DNA of 64,000 bases from Dehalococcoidia bacterium (GCA_022824925.1 JAJDYW010000002.1:1-64000); one strand, 5' to 3'; counted from the stretch's first letter, positions 31,569-41,523 are shown. The notes: generated by a model from the sequence alone, not told the origin. Translations and numbers: made by a program.

Positions 31569-33659
31569 CTACGAGCGCAGGTACGGCGCCAGCAGCTCGA
31601 CGTAGAAACTGGCCCCCTCGGGCCGAAGGTGGGTGCCGTCCGTCCACAGCAACTCCGGACGCTCCCCGATCGCCTCCCGCCAGTCAACCAGCAGCGCCTG
31701 CGGATACCGCCGAACGCCCTCGCTGATGACGTCGTTGTTCCCCTCCTCCCACGAGCGCTCCACCTTCAGGGTCAGGAAGACCACGCGCCGCTCCTCGCCG
31801 ACCACTTCCATGATCCGGTCGAACTGCGCCTCGCTGAAGGCGCCGTTGTTGCCGACGTGGAGGAGCACGATCTCCCCGAGCTGTCCGCTCTCCTTCCGCG
31901 TTTCCAGCATCCTGACGACCTGGCTCACCTGCCGTCCCAGCTCCGCGTCGAGGTCGATGCCGGATACCGCGGCGACGAGCTCCCTCGCTGCCCCCAGCAT
32001 CACCGAGTCCCCGATCGCCGTGACCCGCACGGCCCCCTCCGGACGCTCGCGTGGCGCCGGCGCCAGCCCCCGCGAGAACGTCGACTGCAACGCAGCCAGG
32101 GACGCGGCCTGCTCCGCCTCCACCAGCCGGCGCGCTTCGTGGACCGCGACTGCCAGCCTCGCGTACGAGTCCACCGCCGCTGGCCGTGCTGCCCCGCCTC
32201 CCGCCTCCGCCTCCCGGAGCGGCGCGCTCCCCACGTCCACGCCGGACCCAGCCGGCGTCGCTCCGGCAGTGCCGGTCGCGCTCGACTCCTCGCCCACGTT
32301 CACCAGCCGCACGCGCTCCAGTGCGAAGGATGGGGGCTGCTCGGGCGGCTGTGCGAGCACTAGGAACACCACGAAGGCCGCCATCCCCGCCGCCCCCGCC
32401 ACGCCCGCGGTGGCTACGGTCGCTCCGCGCCGCCACTCCGGCGACGTCAGGCTCTCCCTGAGCCCCTGCCAGAGCCGCCCCGGCGCCCCCTCCCGGATCG
32501 GCGTCTCCACGAACCGGTACGACAGCTCCGCGAGCGCGACCGTGATGGCGACCTGCATCCCGAACAGCGCCCACCCGTCCAGCGGCACGTCGACCCCGGG
32601 GCGCGTCAGCGCCATCACGGGCCAGTGCCACAGGTAGATGCTGTAGGACCGCACGCCGATCCAGCGCAGGACGGACGTCCCCAGCGCCCGCGCCAGCGGC
32701 GAGCGCTCGTGCGTCGCCGCCACGATCAGCGCCGCCGTCGCGATCCCCACCAGCGCGAAGCCGCCCTCGTACAGGAACGGCGAGTTCCCGTCGGCCAGAA
32801 GCGTGAAGCCCACCAGTGCTGCAAGTCCCGTCAACCCCGCCAGCGTCAGCAGCGAGAGGCCCGCCACGGACGAGGTCACGTCCCCTCCGGTGCTGCGCCG
32901 CGCCGCCCACACGAATGCCAGCGCCGAGCCGATCAGCAGCCCGGAGGCCCGCGTGTCGGTCCCGTAGTAGATGCGCGTGACGTCGCTTCCCGGCTCGAAC
33001 AGGGCCGCCATCGCCACCGCCGAGGCCGCCGCCCCGGCCACCACCACGACGAACAGGCCGCGTCGCGGCAGCAGCCACAGACCCCCCGCCATCAGCAGCG
33101 GCCAGACCACGTAGAACTGCTCCTCGACGGCCAGCGACCACAGGTGCCGCAGCAGCGAGGGCCGTTCCCACGAGTCGAAGTACGACTCCCCCACGACGAT
33201 CAGGTCCCAGTTGGTGACGTACGCCACCGCCGCCACGATCTCCCGCCGCAGCCCTGCCGCCTCCTCCGGGGCGAAGGCCAGCGTGTAGCCGGCCACGCCC
33301 AGCAGCAGCAGGAAGAGCGCTGGCAGCAGGCGTCGCGCCCGCCGTCCCCAGAAGCTCAGTAACGCGATCCGCCCCCTGCCCTCCCGCTCCGCCAGCAGCA
33401 TCCGCGTGATGATGTAGCCGCTGATGACGAAGAAGACCTCCACCCCCAGGAACCCGCCGGGCGCCAGTCCCAGCGTCGAGTGGAAGATCACGACCGCGAT
33501 CACGGCCAGCGCGCGCAGGCCGTCGAGCCCCGGCAGGTAGGGCTGCAGGGGTGGTGGAGCCGGTGGGCGGGGTCGCCCGCGGCGCCTCGGCTCCGACGCC
33601 GGCGCGGGAAGCCCATGTTGCGTGGCGAGAAGGGCTAATGCAGTCAACCGCGTGAACAA
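31569..33659 (-). CDS. Membrane acyltransferase (OafA/AT3) fused to SGNH hydrolase domain
   Basis: 696-aa protein. The N-terminal AT3 domain has about ten membrane helices, LDGLRALAVIAVVIFHS with the catalytic His60, and RHLWSLAVEEQFYVVWP. A periplasmic C-terminal SGNH domain has GDSVMLG (Ser block), HVGNNG (Asn block) and DGTHLRPEG (Asp-His block). Together these O-acylate surface polysaccharide or peptidoglycan (OafA/OatA type). TTG 33659 is the only early start; residues 1-40 are Pro/Arg-rich and poorly conserved, so the true start may be nearer the first helix. It is 25 bases upstream of the aldo/keto reductase. Confidence 0.9.
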   Translation of the reverse strand: MFTRLTALALLATQHGLPAPASEPRRRGRPRPPAPPPLQPYLPGLDGLRALAVIAVVIFHSTLGLAPGGFLGVEVFFVISGYIITRMLLAEREGRGRIALLSFWGRRARRLLPALFLLLLGVAGYTLAFAPEEAAGLRREIVAAVAYVTNWDLIVVGESYFDSWERPSLLRHLWSLAVEEQFYVVWPLLMAGGLWLLPRRGLFVVVVAGAAASAVAMAALFEPGSDVTRIYYGTDTRASGLLIGSALAFVWAARRSTGGDVTSSVAGLSLLTLAGLTGLAALVGFTLLADGNSPFLYEGGFALVGIATAALIVAATHERSPLARALGTSVLRWIGVRSYSIYLWHWPVMALTRPGVDVPLDGWALFGMQVAITVALAELSYRFVETPIREGAPGRLWQGLRESLTSPEWRRGATVATAGVAGAAGMAAFVVFLVLAQPPEQPPSFALERVRLVNVGEESSATGTAGATPAGSGVDVGSAPLREAEAGGGAARPAAVDSYARLAVAVHEARRLVEAEQAASLAALQSTFSRGLAPAPRERPEGAVRVTAIGDSVMLGAARELVAAVSGIDLDAELGRQVSQVVRMLETRKESGQLGEIVLLHVGNNGAFSEAQFDRIMEVVGEERRVVFLTLKVERSWEEGNNDVISEGVRRYPQALLVDWREAIGERPELLWTDGTHLRPEGASFYVELLAPYLRS

Positions 33660-33732
33660 TAGACGCGAGCGGACTTAGGTTCAGAGTCGCAAGGCCATTC
33701 TTCCGCTACCCTTCACGCCGGGAGGCCTCCTT

Positions 33733-34566
33733 ATGACGGCTGCGGGAACGCGGGAGTGGCGCACCATCGCCTTCCTCGACCACGAGGACGACCCCGCCAC
33801 CATGGCCAACCCCGTCCACAGCAGCGAGTTCGCCCGCGAGCTCGGCTTCGCCGGGCCGCTCGTCGCCGGCGCGACCGTCTGGGGCTGGTCCGTGCCCGCC
33901 GTCCTCGCAACCCTCGGCGATGGCTGGCTCCACCGGGGCTGGGCGCGCTTCCGCTTCCGCCAGCCCGTCTACCCCGGCGACGAGGTTCGCATCACCCTCG
34001 CCCCGGACGCCGGTGACGCCTTCGCCCTGCGTATGACCAACCCCGCCGGGGTGGACTGCGTCGTCGGGGAGGTAGGACCCGGTGCGAACGACGCCCTCGC
34101 AGCCTTCGAGCCGCCCGCCCGCATGGACCCCGCCCCTTCCCCCGACCCCCGGCCCGAGCTGCGCCTCGACCCCGCCCTCGCCGGCGCAGACTGGACCCCG
34201 ATGGCTGTCGATGCCTCCCCCGAGACCCTGCGCGCCTACATGGAGCGTAGCCACCGCTCCGACGATCCCCGCTTCGCGGGCGACGCCCCCCGGCTCCACC
34301 CCGCCTGGCTCGCGGCTCGCGCCGAGGCCGTCATGCGCCACAACTTCGCCATCGCCAGCTCCATCCACACCCGCAGCGAGATCGAGTTCCTGGCACCCGC
34401 CCCGGCGGGAGGCGAGGTCGTTGCGGGCGCCCGCTGTGTTGCCGTCTACGAGCGCAGGGGCCGCCCCATCGTCGAGTTCGACTGCCTCGTGCGCGGCCCC
34501 GACGGGCGCGACCTCGCGCGGATGCGCCACACCACCATCTTCGATGCCACGGCTGGTTCCGCATGA
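33733..34566 (+). CDS. MaoC-like double hot-dog dehydratase/thioesterase
   Basis: 277-aa protein with two hot-dog-like halves. The N-terminal half includes FAGPLVAGATVWGW and WARFRFRQPVYPGDEVRI, a pattern of MaoC-type enoyl-CoA hydratases. The C-terminal half has RHNFAIASSIHTRSEIEFLAPAP and an RPIVEFDCLVRGPDG strand. It would hydrate an enoyl-CoA or act as thioesterase; the usual hydratase DxxxxH pair is not clearly present, so catalysis is uncertain. GGGAGG precedes ATG 33733. The stop overlaps the DinB-like gene (ATGA). Confidence 0.7.
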   Translation: MTAAGTREWRTIAFLDHEDDPATMANPVHSSEFARELGFAGPLVAGATVWGWSVPAVLATLGDGWLHRGWARFRFRQPVYPGDEVRITLAPDAGDAFALRMTNPAGVDCVVGEVGPGANDALAAFEPPARMDPAPSPDPRPELRLDPALAGADWTPMAVDASPETLRAYMERSHRSDDPRFAGDAPRLHPAWLAARAEAVMRHNFAIASSIHTRSEIEFLAPAPAGGEVVAGARCVAVYERRGRPIVEFDCLVRGPDGRDLARMRHTTIFDATAGSA

Positions 34567-35096
34567 TCGACTCCATCGCCGGCTTCCTCCGCTACTTCGA
34601 CGGCGTCCACCGACGCGCCCTGCGCGACCTCGCCGCCCTTCCCCCCGAGGCCGCCACCTGGAAGCCCCCCGCGGGCGAAGGCGAGGCCGCCTGGGACATC
34701 CCTGAGCTCGTTGCCCACATCGCCCGCTCCCGCGGCTTCTTCGCCGGCGTCTATCACGACGAGGGCTGGATCATGCCCCCCGCACCCGACACCTCCTCCC
34801 CCGATCGCTGGGCGCACGCCCTTGAGGAGAGCGCAGTCGCCCTCCAGGCCCGCCTCCAGGACACCCCGGACGAGTGGCTCCAGCGCCGCGTGCCCCTCAT
34901 CGAGGGCGAGGGCACGCTCGCGGGCTGGCGCGTGCTCATGATGCTGGTCGAGCACGAGGTCCATCACCGCAGCCAGATCGATACGTACGCCGGCCTCAAC
35001 GGCTGGTCCCCGCCCGACATCTTCGGGATGAGCGCCGAGGGTCTCGCCGTGCGCGAGGACGCCCAGCGCCGCCGCCTCGCCGAACGCGACGCCTGA
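34563..35096 (+). CDS. DinB/YfiT-like metal-dependent four-helix protein
   Basis: 177-aa member of the DinB/YfiT superfamily of four-helix bundles that bind a metal through three histidines. PELVAHIARSRGFF gives the first His and VEHEVHHRSQIDTY the C-terminal pair, typical for the fold. These proteins are often thiol-S-transferases (mycothiol, bacillithiol); no direct substrate sign is seen. The start overlaps the MaoC-like gene, so they are co-translated. A second, shorter DinB-like protein is encoded at 35986. Confidence 0.82.
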   Translation: MIDSIAGFLRYFDGVHRRALRDLAALPPEAATWKPPAGEGEAAWDIPELVAHIARSRGFFAGVYHDEGWIMPPAPDTSSPDRWAHALEESAVALQARLQDTPDEWLQRRVPLIEGEGTLAGWRVLMMLVEHEVHHRSQIDTYAGLNGWSPPDIFGMSAEGLAVREDAQRRRLAERDA

Positions 35097-35154
35097 CCCG
35101 CCCCGGAATCGCGCGTGTCGCCCTCGCCCCGTAGGCTGCGCCCGGAGGTGCGAG

Positions 35155-35955
35155 ATGAGCGTGTTGGATGACTTCCGGATGGACGGCCAGGTTGGTGTGA
35201 TCACCGGCGGCGGGCGCGGGATCGGCGAGGGCATCGCCTTCGCCATGGCCGACGCCGGCGCCGACGTGGTCGTAGCCGCCCGTCGCGAAGGCGACCTCGC
35301 CCGCGTCGTCGAGGGTGTCGAGGCACGCGGCGCCCGCGGCCTCGCCGTCCCCACCGACGTGCTCGACCGCGCCGCGATCCAGCGGCTCGTCGAAGCCGGC
35401 GTCGAGAAGTTCGGGAAGATCACCTGCTGGGTGAACAACGCCGGTGGCAGCCAGGATCGCACCGTGCGCGACCTCGGCGAGGTCTCCGACGAGTACTGGG
35501 ACGAGATGATCGAGTTCAATCTCACATCGGCCTTCCTCGGCATCCGCGCCGCCCTTCCCCACATGCCCGACGGGTCGAGCATCGTCAATATCGTCTCCGG
35601 GGCCGCCCTCAACGCCGCCCCCCACACGGGCGTGTACGGCGCCGCCAAGGCCGGCGTCGTGAACATGACCATGACCCTCTCCCGCGAGCTCGCCGAGCGC
35701 CGCATCCGCGTCAACGGCATCGCCCCCGGACCCATCTTCACCGAGCAGTTCGCGGCCATGTTCCCCATGACCGAAGAGGAGCAGGAGGCCTACGGCAACC
35801 GCCTCCCCACCGGCCGCATGGGCAGGCCCAGCGATATCGGCGCCGGGGTTGTGTACCTCGCCTCGGAAGCCGGCTCCTGGATCACCGGCCAGACCATCGC
35901 CATCAACGGCGGGCACGTGCCCGGCTCCATCGCCGTCGTCCACCGCGGCGAGTAA
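35155..35955 (+). CDS. Short-chain dehydrogenase/reductase (SDR)
   Basis: 266-aa classical SDR with TGGGRGIG (17-24), NNAGG, a serine in IVSGAA and YGAAK as catalytic pair, complete and canonical. The tail GQTIAINGGHVPG is normal. Substrate unknown; it resembles 7-alpha-hydroxysteroid-dehydrogenase-like and 3-oxoacyl-reductase-like enzymes. GGAGGTG precedes the ATG by 5 bases. It is followed after 30 bases by a DinB-like gene, probably in one transcript. Confidence 0.9.
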   Translation: MSVLDDFRMDGQVGVITGGGRGIGEGIAFAMADAGADVVVAARREGDLARVVEGVEARGARGLAVPTDVLDRAAIQRLVEAGVEKFGKITCWVNNAGGSQDRTVRDLGEVSDEYWDEMIEFNLTSAFLGIRAALPHMPDGSSIVNIVSGAALNAAPHTGVYGAAKAGVVNMTMTLSRELAERRIRVNGIAPGPIFTEQFAAMFPMTEEEQEAYGNRLPTGRMGRPSDIGAGVVYLASEAGSWITGQTIAINGGHVPGSIAVVHRGE

Positions 35956-35985
35956 CGGCACCAGCACCCCTCAGGAGGAAGCACC

Positions 35986-36447
35986 ATGACCATCAGCAAG
36001 CAGGAACTCGCCGAGGGCATCCGTTTCGCCGGACGCCGCGCCGTCGCCGCTCTCGAGCACGTCCCCGACTTCGACCGCCAGCTGGCCCAGGAGTGGACCA
36101 CCGCCGAGGCCTTCCGGCACATCGCCGCCGGCGCCGGCGCCCTCGAGGGCTTCTATGGGGGCCTCGGCACCGGCGCCTTCGAGTCGTTCAGCAACGACGA
36201 CGCGGCTGCCGGCAACGCCCAGACGATCGAGCGCATGGCCGAGGTCTCGCGCGATGATCTGGGCGCGATGATCCTGGAGGGCTCCGAGACCTCTGCTGCC
36301 TTTGTCGAGACGCTGGACGAGGACGACCTCGCCACGGTCGTCACGCTCGGCGATTACCGCATGCCCAAGGCCGAGCTCGTCGCCCAGATCTGGATTCACC
36401 ACCCCATCCACCACGCCTACGAGGCGAGCCAGCGCTGGCCGCTCTAG
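35986..36447 (+). CDS. DinB-like four-helix protein
   Basis: 153-aa DinB-superfamily protein. TAEAFRHIAAGAGAL supplies a first-helix His and WIHHPIHHAYEA the C-terminal His cluster, consistent with a metal site. CAGGAGG lies 8-9 bases before the ATG. It is probably co-transcribed with the SDR upstream. Members of this fold serve as thiol-dependent isomerases or transferases; I cannot name a substrate. The stop is 13 bases from the convergent APH-family stop. Confidence 0.75.
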   Translation: MTISKQELAEGIRFAGRRAVAALEHVPDFDRQLAQEWTTAEAFRHIAAGAGALEGFYGGLGTGAFESFSNDDAAAGNAQTIERMAEVSRDDLGAMILEGSETSAAFVETLDEDDLATVVTLGDYRMPKAELVAQIWIHHPIHHAYEASQRWPL

Positions 36448-36460
36448 CCGGCTCGAATCG

Positions 36461-37642
36461 CTAGGGCGCCAGCACGCTGTCCAGGTCGAACGTGGCCAGG
36501 CGCTCCCGCAGGCGGTTGACCCACACGCCGGCCATCTCCGCCCCGCGAGCCTCGCCCTCCCCCAGGTCGAGGATCCCCAGCAGTCCGAGCGTCTGCACGG
36601 TCGTGATCAGCCCCATGCGGTAGTGCCGCTCGAACACCTCGAACGCGTAGCCGCTCACGCCGTTCTCTTCGAGCGCGGCGTGGTAGGTCCTCAGCAAATC
36701 CAGCTCGTCCCCGGACGTGAGGCTGTCGCTCGCCCCCGAGAGGAACCAGGCCACGTCGAATGCCCCCGGCCCCCTGCGGATTGCCTGCCAGTCGAAGAAC
36801 ACGGGGTCGCCCTCGCGAAACGCGAGGTTGTCGAGGCGCAGGTCGCCGTGCACCAGCGTCTCCGGCGCCTCCTCCTGCAGCCGCTCGATCGTCTCGACGC
36901 CGTTGTCGCTCACCCATGCCACCACCCGCTCGAACTCATCGTCGAAGAGTTCCGGGTGCCGCTCCCGGAACACGGCGCGCATCTCCAGGAACATGCTGTG
37001 GCGGACGCGGGAGTCGCCCGCGAAAGGCACGAGCCAGTACCGGTCCTCGAGCGCGGGGCTCCGCCAGTACCCGGCGTGCAGCTTCGCGATCGACTCGAGG
37101 ACGACCCCGCAGGCCGCCGCATCCACCCCCGCCAGCTGATCGCCCGGTACCGCGTCGCCCAGATCCTCCAGCAGCAGCAGATAGCGCCGCTTCCTCCGCC
37201 CCGCCGCCCAGAGTGCGACCCGTGTCACGCGCGGCAAGAGCCGCCCGGGGATGCGGTTCGCCAGCGAGATCGTCCCCTTCTGGCGGTCGGACGCCGTCGT
37301 GCGGTCGAAGTCACTGAAGTACAGGTCCGGGAGCGCGACCGGCACGCTGCCGCCGAACGCCTCGTAGAAGCAGCTCTCCCGCTCGTACACGCCGACCAGC
37401 TCCCCGAACGCGCGGTTCTCCAGCCGTGGCATTTTTGCCACCACCGAAGCCGGCCCCTCCCCGCCCTCGTACGCCAGCCGCAGCCGCACGATGTCCCCCA
37501 TGAAGCCCTCGCCCTCGCCCAGCACCTCCCGCTCCACCGCCTTCACGGAGCCCCCCGGAGGGAGGTGGCCGCCCTCGCCCAGGACTCCCGTGAGCCACTT
37601 CGGCGTCAGGTCCTCAATCCGCTCCGGGATGAACCGGTCCAT
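36461..37642 (-). CDS. APH-family kinase-like protein, copy A of a tandem pair
   Basis: 393-aa protein of the APH/EcKinase-like group: VHGDLRLDN as catalytic loop, FFDWQAI as metal-binding DWQ, and LLEDLG in the hinge region. I start at ATG 37642 because MDRFIPERIEDLTPKWL then aligns with the N-terminus of the neighbouring paralogue; a TTG three codons upstream is possible. It is 10 bases downstream of copy B, so co-transcribed. Substrate unknown; this subgroup is common near acyl-CoA and steroid catabolism genes. Confidence 0.83.
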   Translation of the reverse strand: MDRFIPERIEDLTPKWLTGVLGEGGHLPPGGSVKAVEREVLGEGEGFMGDIVRLRLAYEGGEGPASVVAKMPRLENRAFGELVGVYERESCFYEAFGGSVPVALPDLYFSDFDRTTASDRQKGTISLANRIPGRLLPRVTRVALWAAGRRKRRYLLLLEDLGDAVPGDQLAGVDAAACGVVLESIAKLHAGYWRSPALEDRYWLVPFAGDSRVRHSMFLEMRAVFRERHPELFDDEFERVVAWVSDNGVETIERLQEEAPETLVHGDLRLDNLAFREGDPVFFDWQAIRRGPGAFDVAWFLSGASDSLTSGDELDLLRTYHAALEENGVSGYAFEVFERHYRMGLITTVQTLGLLGILDLGEGEARGAEMAGVWVNRLRERLATFDLDSVLAP

Positions 37643-37652
37643 GCCGTCCAAC

Positions 37653-38837
37653 CTACCCGCTCGCCCGGGTCGGGAGCCCGTCCAGGTCGATGTCCTGGAC
37701 CCGTGCGCCGAGGCGTTCGTACCACGCCTCCATCAACTGCAGTCCGCGGCCCTCGCCCATGTCCATCATGTCCGTGGCCGTCAGCGTCTGCATCGCCGTC
37801 AGCAACCCCAGGTGGTAGTCCCGTTCGAACGCTTCGAACGAGTACCCGCGCACGCCGAGTCCCTCCAGCTCCGCCAGGTAGCCCCGCAGCAACGCGGCTT
37901 CGTCGTCGCCCGTAAGGTCCGGGCACGCGCCGGAGAGGAAGTAGGCCACGTCGTACGCCGCCGGTCCGCGTCGCGCGAGCTGCCAGTCGAACACGATCGG
38001 TGTCCCGTCCCGGAAGGCCACGTTGTCGAGCCGGAGGTCGCAGTGCACGAGCGTGACCGGCGCCCCCCGGTCGAGTCGCCTGGCCGCCGCCTCTCCGTGC
38101 TCCCTCGCCCAGTCGAGCGCCCGCGCGAAGCCGTCACCGATGAGGTATGCGAACCGCTCCCGGAAGACCGCCTGCGAGTCCTTGAACAGCCCGTTGCGGA
38201 TGCGCGCGTCGATGCTCAGGGGAATCAGCCAGAAGCGGTTCTCCAGCGCGGGGCTGTTCCAGAACATGGCGTGCATCCGCGCGATCGAGGCCAGCACCGT
38301 CGCGCACCGTTCCGGCGAGATGCCCGTGAGCTGGTCGCCCGGCTCCGCGTCCCCGATGTCCTCCAGCAGGAGGATGTACCGCCGCTTCTTGCGTCCCGAG
38401 ACCCACAGCCCCAGCTGCGTCATCCGCCCGGACAGGAAGCGGGGGGTCCGGTCGGCCAGCTTCAGTGCGAACTCCTGGCGCTCCGAGGTGACGTCCCGGT
38501 CGAAGTCCCCGTAGTACATCCGCGGAGTCGTCAGGGGCAGCTCCGCCGCCAGCTCGTCGTAGAAGCAGCTCTCCCGTTCGTAGGCGCCGAGCAGCTCGCC
38601 CATGGCGCGATTGGCCAGCTTCGGCAGCTTCGCGATCACCGTCGCCGGACCCTCCCCGCTCGCGTACGACAGCGACAGCCGCACGATGTCGCCGAGGAAC
38701 CCCGCTCCCTCGCCCAGGATCTCGCGCTCCGCCGAGGTCACGCTCGCGTCCGCGGCCAGCTCCCCCGACTCGTGCAGGGCGGCCGTCAGCCATGCGGGCG
38801 TCAGGTCATCGAGGCGTTCGGGGATCGAGAGCGCCAT
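37653..38837 (-). CDS. APH-family kinase-like protein, copy B of a tandem pair, with altered Brenner motif
   Basis: 394-aa paralogue of copy A with the same arrangement: N-terminal IPERLDDLTPAWL, RRYILLLEDIGDAEPGDQL, then the catalytic loop and VFDWQLA. Here the loop reads VHCDLRLDN, so the usual glycine of HGD is cysteine. The catalytic Asp and Asn remain, so kinase activity is possible but may be altered. AAGGAGGGG stands upstream of ATG 38837. Upstream in-frame sequence to 38966 is antisense to the next gene and was not used. Confidence 0.83.
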   Translation of the reverse strand: MALSIPERLDDLTPAWLTAALHESGELAADASVTSAEREILGEGAGFLGDIVRLSLSYASGEGPATVIAKLPKLANRAMGELLGAYERESCFYDELAAELPLTTPRMYYGDFDRDVTSERQEFALKLADRTPRFLSGRMTQLGLWVSGRKKRRYILLLEDIGDAEPGDQLTGISPERCATVLASIARMHAMFWNSPALENRFWLIPLSIDARIRNGLFKDSQAVFRERFAYLIGDGFARALDWAREHGEAAARRLDRGAPVTLVHCDLRLDNVAFRDGTPIVFDWQLARRGPAAYDVAYFLSGACPDLTGDDEAALLRGYLAELEGLGVRGYSFEAFERDYHLGLLTAMQTLTATDMMDMGEGRGLQLMEAWYERLGARVQDIDLDGLPTRASG

Positions 38838-38964
38838 GTGGTTGCCCCTCCTTGCGGCTCTGGCGCGCCAGCTTACCCCGGCGTGGCATCTGCGCGGGCG
38901 GGCCCGTACGATCGCGGCTCGCGCACAGGGGCGCGACCCCGCCCGCCATCCCCCAGGAGTGCCC

Positions 38965-40002
38965 ATGCAGATTCTCGAAGGTGTCTACCAGCTACTCACG
39001 CCCTTCCCCCAGTACGAGTACGAGGAAGCGAAGCGGCTCCGGGGCGAGCTCGAGCGCAACCCCCGCGTGATCAAGGGGCTGCCCTACGTCATGCCCTATC
39101 TGATCAAGCAGGGCTCCGACGTCATGCTCGTCGACTGCGGCTGGAACACCGATACCGCCTACGCCGCCCTCGAGGAGGGCATGGGCGAGTTCGGCAGCCA
39201 CCCCTCCGAGATTACCCAGCTCGTCATTACCCACGTCCACCCCGACCACTACGGCATGTCCGGCCGCCTGAAGCAGGTCTCCGACTGCGAGGTCATCATG
39301 CACGAGCGTGAGGCCGACTTCATCGCCTCCCGCTACTACGCCCCCCGCGGCCTCACCGACGAGATGCAGCGCTACATGGCCGAGCACGGCGTGCCCGAGA
39401 TGAAGGCCCCCGAGATGTCCCGCGGCTCCATGAGCATGCTCGACAAGGTCCAGCCCGCCGCCCCCGACTACAAGGTCCACGGCGGCGAGACCCTGAGCGC
39501 CGGCGACTTCCACCTCGAAGTCGTCTGGACCCCCGGCCACGCCCCCGGCCACATCTGCCTCTACGAGCCCAACCGCAAGATCCTCTTCAGCGGCGACCAC
39601 ATCCTCCCCACCATCACCCCCAACGTCTCCGTCCACTCGCAGACCTCGGGCGACCCGCTCGGCGATTACATCCGCTCCCTCGACATCGTCGCCGAACTGG
39701 ACGTCGACCACGTCCTTCCCGCCCACGAGTTCGACATCAAGGAGCTCAAGCGCCGCGTCAACGAGATCCGCGACCACCACCATGAGCGCCTCGACGAGAT
39801 GATGCGCTGCGTCGATGCCGGCGCCACCGCCTGGGACGTCGCCGGCCGCGTGCAGTGGGCCACCGGCACCCTCGACGACTTCGAGCCGTTCATGCAGCGC
39901 GCCGCCGTCGGCGAGACGCTCTCCCACCTCGAGCACCTCTTCCAGGAGGGCCGGCTCTCCAAGGTGAAGCGCGAGGGCACGCTCCACTGGATTCCGGTCT
40001 AG
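38965..40002 (+). CDS. Metallo-beta-lactamase-fold hydrolase
   Basis: 345-aa MBL-superfamily metal hydrolase. THVHPDHYG (H90, H92, D94, H95) is the zinc-binding motif, the third metal His is in [12 protein letters not shown], and FSGDHILP and PAHEFD supply the later ligands. The C-terminal 90 residues form a helical extension as in glyoxalase-II-like and lactonase-like subgroups. Substrate unknown; thioester or lactone hydrolysis would fit the acyl-CoA context. AGGAG precedes ATG 38965. The open frame upstream (to 38602) is antisense to the APH gene. Confidence 0.88.
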   Translation: MQILEGVYQLLTPFPQYEYEEAKRLRGELERNPRVIKGLPYVMPYLIKQGSDVMLVDCGWNTDTAYAALEEGMGEFGSHPSEITQLVITHVHPDHYGMSGRLKQVSDCEVIMHEREADFIASRYYAPRGLTDEMQRYMAEHGVPEMKAPEMSRGSMSMLDKVQPAAPDYKVHGGETLSAGDFHLEVVWTPGHAPGHICLYEPNRKILFSGDHILPTITPNVSVHSQTSGDPLGDYIRSLDIVAELDVDHVLPAHEFDIKELKRRVNEIRDHHHERLDEMMRCVDAGATAWDVAGRVQWATGTLDDFEPFMQRAAVGETLSHLEHLFQEGRLSKVKREGTLHWIPV

Positions 40003-40035
40003 CGTCGCCGCCGAGCGCCAGCGCCCGCCGTCTGG

Positions 40036-40041
40036 TACGGT
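40036..40041 (+). promoter_or_regulatory. -10 element for leaderless infA transcript
   Basis: TACGGT, with 7 bases to the GTG start of infA and no ribosome-binding sequence between; same spacing as in front of lspA and the Rdx gene. Confidence 0.4.
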
Positions 40042-40048
40042 TGGCCCC

Positions 40049-40267
40049 GTGGCAAAGCAAGAATCAATCGAAGTCGAGGGGCTGGTGACGCAGGCGCTCC
40101 CGAACGCCGTCTTCCGCGTCGAGCTGGCCAACGGGCATGAGGTGCTCGCCCATGTGAGCGGTCGCGTCCGCCGCTACCGCATCAAGGTGCTCCTGGGCGA
40201 CCGCGTGCTCGTTGAGCTCTCGCCCTACGATCTCTCCAAGGGCCGGATTACCTATCGCTTCAAGTAG
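40049..40267 (+). CDS. infA: Translation initiation factor IF-1
   Basis: 72-aa S1/OB-fold factor that binds the ribosomal A site during initiation. The sequence [38 protein letters not shown] and the [15 protein letters not shown] end are canonical, and the length is exactly normal. GTG start without Shine-Dalgarno, probably leaderless. Unusually it is not in a ribosomal-protein operon but alone, and its last 16 bases overlap the convergent PRISE-like gene. Confidence 0.97.
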   Translation: MAKQESIEVEGLVTQALPNAVFRVELANGHEVLAHVSGRVRRYRIKVLLGDRVLVELSPYDLSKGRITYRFK

Positions 40268-41403
40268 AAGCGCGAGTCCCCCGGCGTGTATCCGGGCGGG
40301 ATCGCCCCCGTCTCCTGCAGGCGTGCGAACCACTTGCGGAACATGTCCTCCGTGTCCATGCACTCCGCGAACCCGGCCTCCCGCACAGCGATCGTGCTGT
40401 TCAGCATCGGCAGGGGCGGGCGGTTGGGCGCTCCCAGCACCGTGTCCGCGTAGACGAGGGAGTTGTACCCGCAGAACTCGACCAGGTCGGGCGAAGCCGT
40501 CAGCTCGTGCCGCTCGACCAGCTCCGCCCACGTGTCCTGCTGCTTCGGGAGCTCCTCCAGCAGCGAGACGTGCCGCTCCTCCCCCGCCTCCATCCCCAGC
40601 GTCTCCGCGATCGCCGGCCACACGTGCTCCCACATGAACACGTCGCCGTTCGTCAGGTTGAACGTCCCGCCCCATGCCCGCGGCTCCTCTGTCGCCCAGG
40701 CGAGCGCGTGCGCCACGAGGTCCGCATCGACCGCCTCGCGCAGCGTCGGCGCTCCCGGCCGTCCGGGGAAGTCCAGCGGCCGCCCCTCCTCCCGCAGCAG
40801 CGCCGCGTACGCCCCGATGACCGGGATGGGGTTCATGTTGTTTCCCGGCGCGTCGCCGTAGATAACGGTCGGCCGCCAGACTGTCAGCTGCCAGTCGCCC
40901 TCCGCCTGCCGGGCCCGCAGGTAGTCCTCCTGCTCGAAGTAGAAGTTGGGATGCTCGCGCCGCGGCTCTCGCTCCCGCAGGGGCACCTTCACCCCGGCCA
41001 CGCCGACGCTCGGGTGGTGCAGTCCGTACGCCTTCGTCCCGTGCAGCAGCGAGACGTGCTCCAGTCCCGAAGCAGCCCGCGAGAGCGGCTCGAAGAGGTT
41101 TCGCAGCATCCGTGCGTTCCGCTCGATCACCTCCGGGTCGACCCAGCCCGGCATCAGCCCCGGGACCTCCTGCAGGGCCGCGTACACGAGGTGCGTTACC
41201 TCCGGCATCGCCCCGAAGACGCGCTCGCACTGGGCCTCGTCCAGCAGGTCCACCGAGAGCAGCTCCGCCTCCTCGGGCAGCCCCGCCGGCGCCCGCCGCG
41301 AGACCCCGACCGCCTCCCACCCCGGCAGCCCTGCGAAGTGCCGCATGGCTGCGTACCCCACCAGCCCCGACGCTCCCGCGATCAGCACCCGCCTGGCCGT
41401 CAT
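40252..41403 (-). CDS. PRISE-like (progesterone 5-beta-reductase/iridoid-synthase-type) SDR
   Basis: 383-aa atypical extended SDR. GASGLVG (10-16) binds [14 protein letters not shown] (121-129) carries the PRISE lysine K124, and [10 protein letters not shown] (153-162) matches the NFYYxxED motif with its catalytic tyrosine. These enzymes reduce activated C=C bonds of enones such as delta-4-3-ketosteroids or iridoid precursors; substrate here unknown. The catalytic pair is complete. It overlaps infA by 16 bases tail to tail. ATG 41403 starts [13 protein letters not shown]. Confidence 0.87.
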   Translation of the reverse strand: MTARRVLIAGASGLVGYAAMRHFAGLPGWEAVGVSRRAPAGLPEEAELLSVDLLDEAQCERVFGAMPEVTHLVYAALQEVPGLMPGWVDPEVIERNARMLRNLFEPLSRAASGLEHVSLLHGTKAYGLHHPSVGVAGVKVPLREREPRREHPNFYFEQEDYLRARQAEGDWQLTVWRPTVIYGDAPGNNMNPIPVIGAYAALLREEGRPLDFPGRPGAPTLREAVDADLVAHALAWATEEPRAWGGTFNLTNGDVFMWEHVWPAIAETLGMEAGEERHVSLLEELPKQQDTWAELVERHELTASPDLVEFCGYNSLVYADTVLGAPNRPPLPMLNSTIAVREAGFAECMDTEDMFRKWFARLQETGAIPPGYTPGDSRFYLKR

Positions 41404-41523
41404 GCTCTGCCTCCCGCCCCGCCGGCGAAGGCGTGGCGGGCACAGGATACCCAGCCTCCCCGCGTCCGTTGCGATGCCTTCCCCGCGGGCGCACACTGCC
41501 CCCACGAGCCATCGGAGGTTGTC

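Noticed and set aside
37642..37651. TTG 37651 as the start of APH copy A
   Set aside because: ATG 37642 aligns exactly with the N-terminus of the tandem paralogue.
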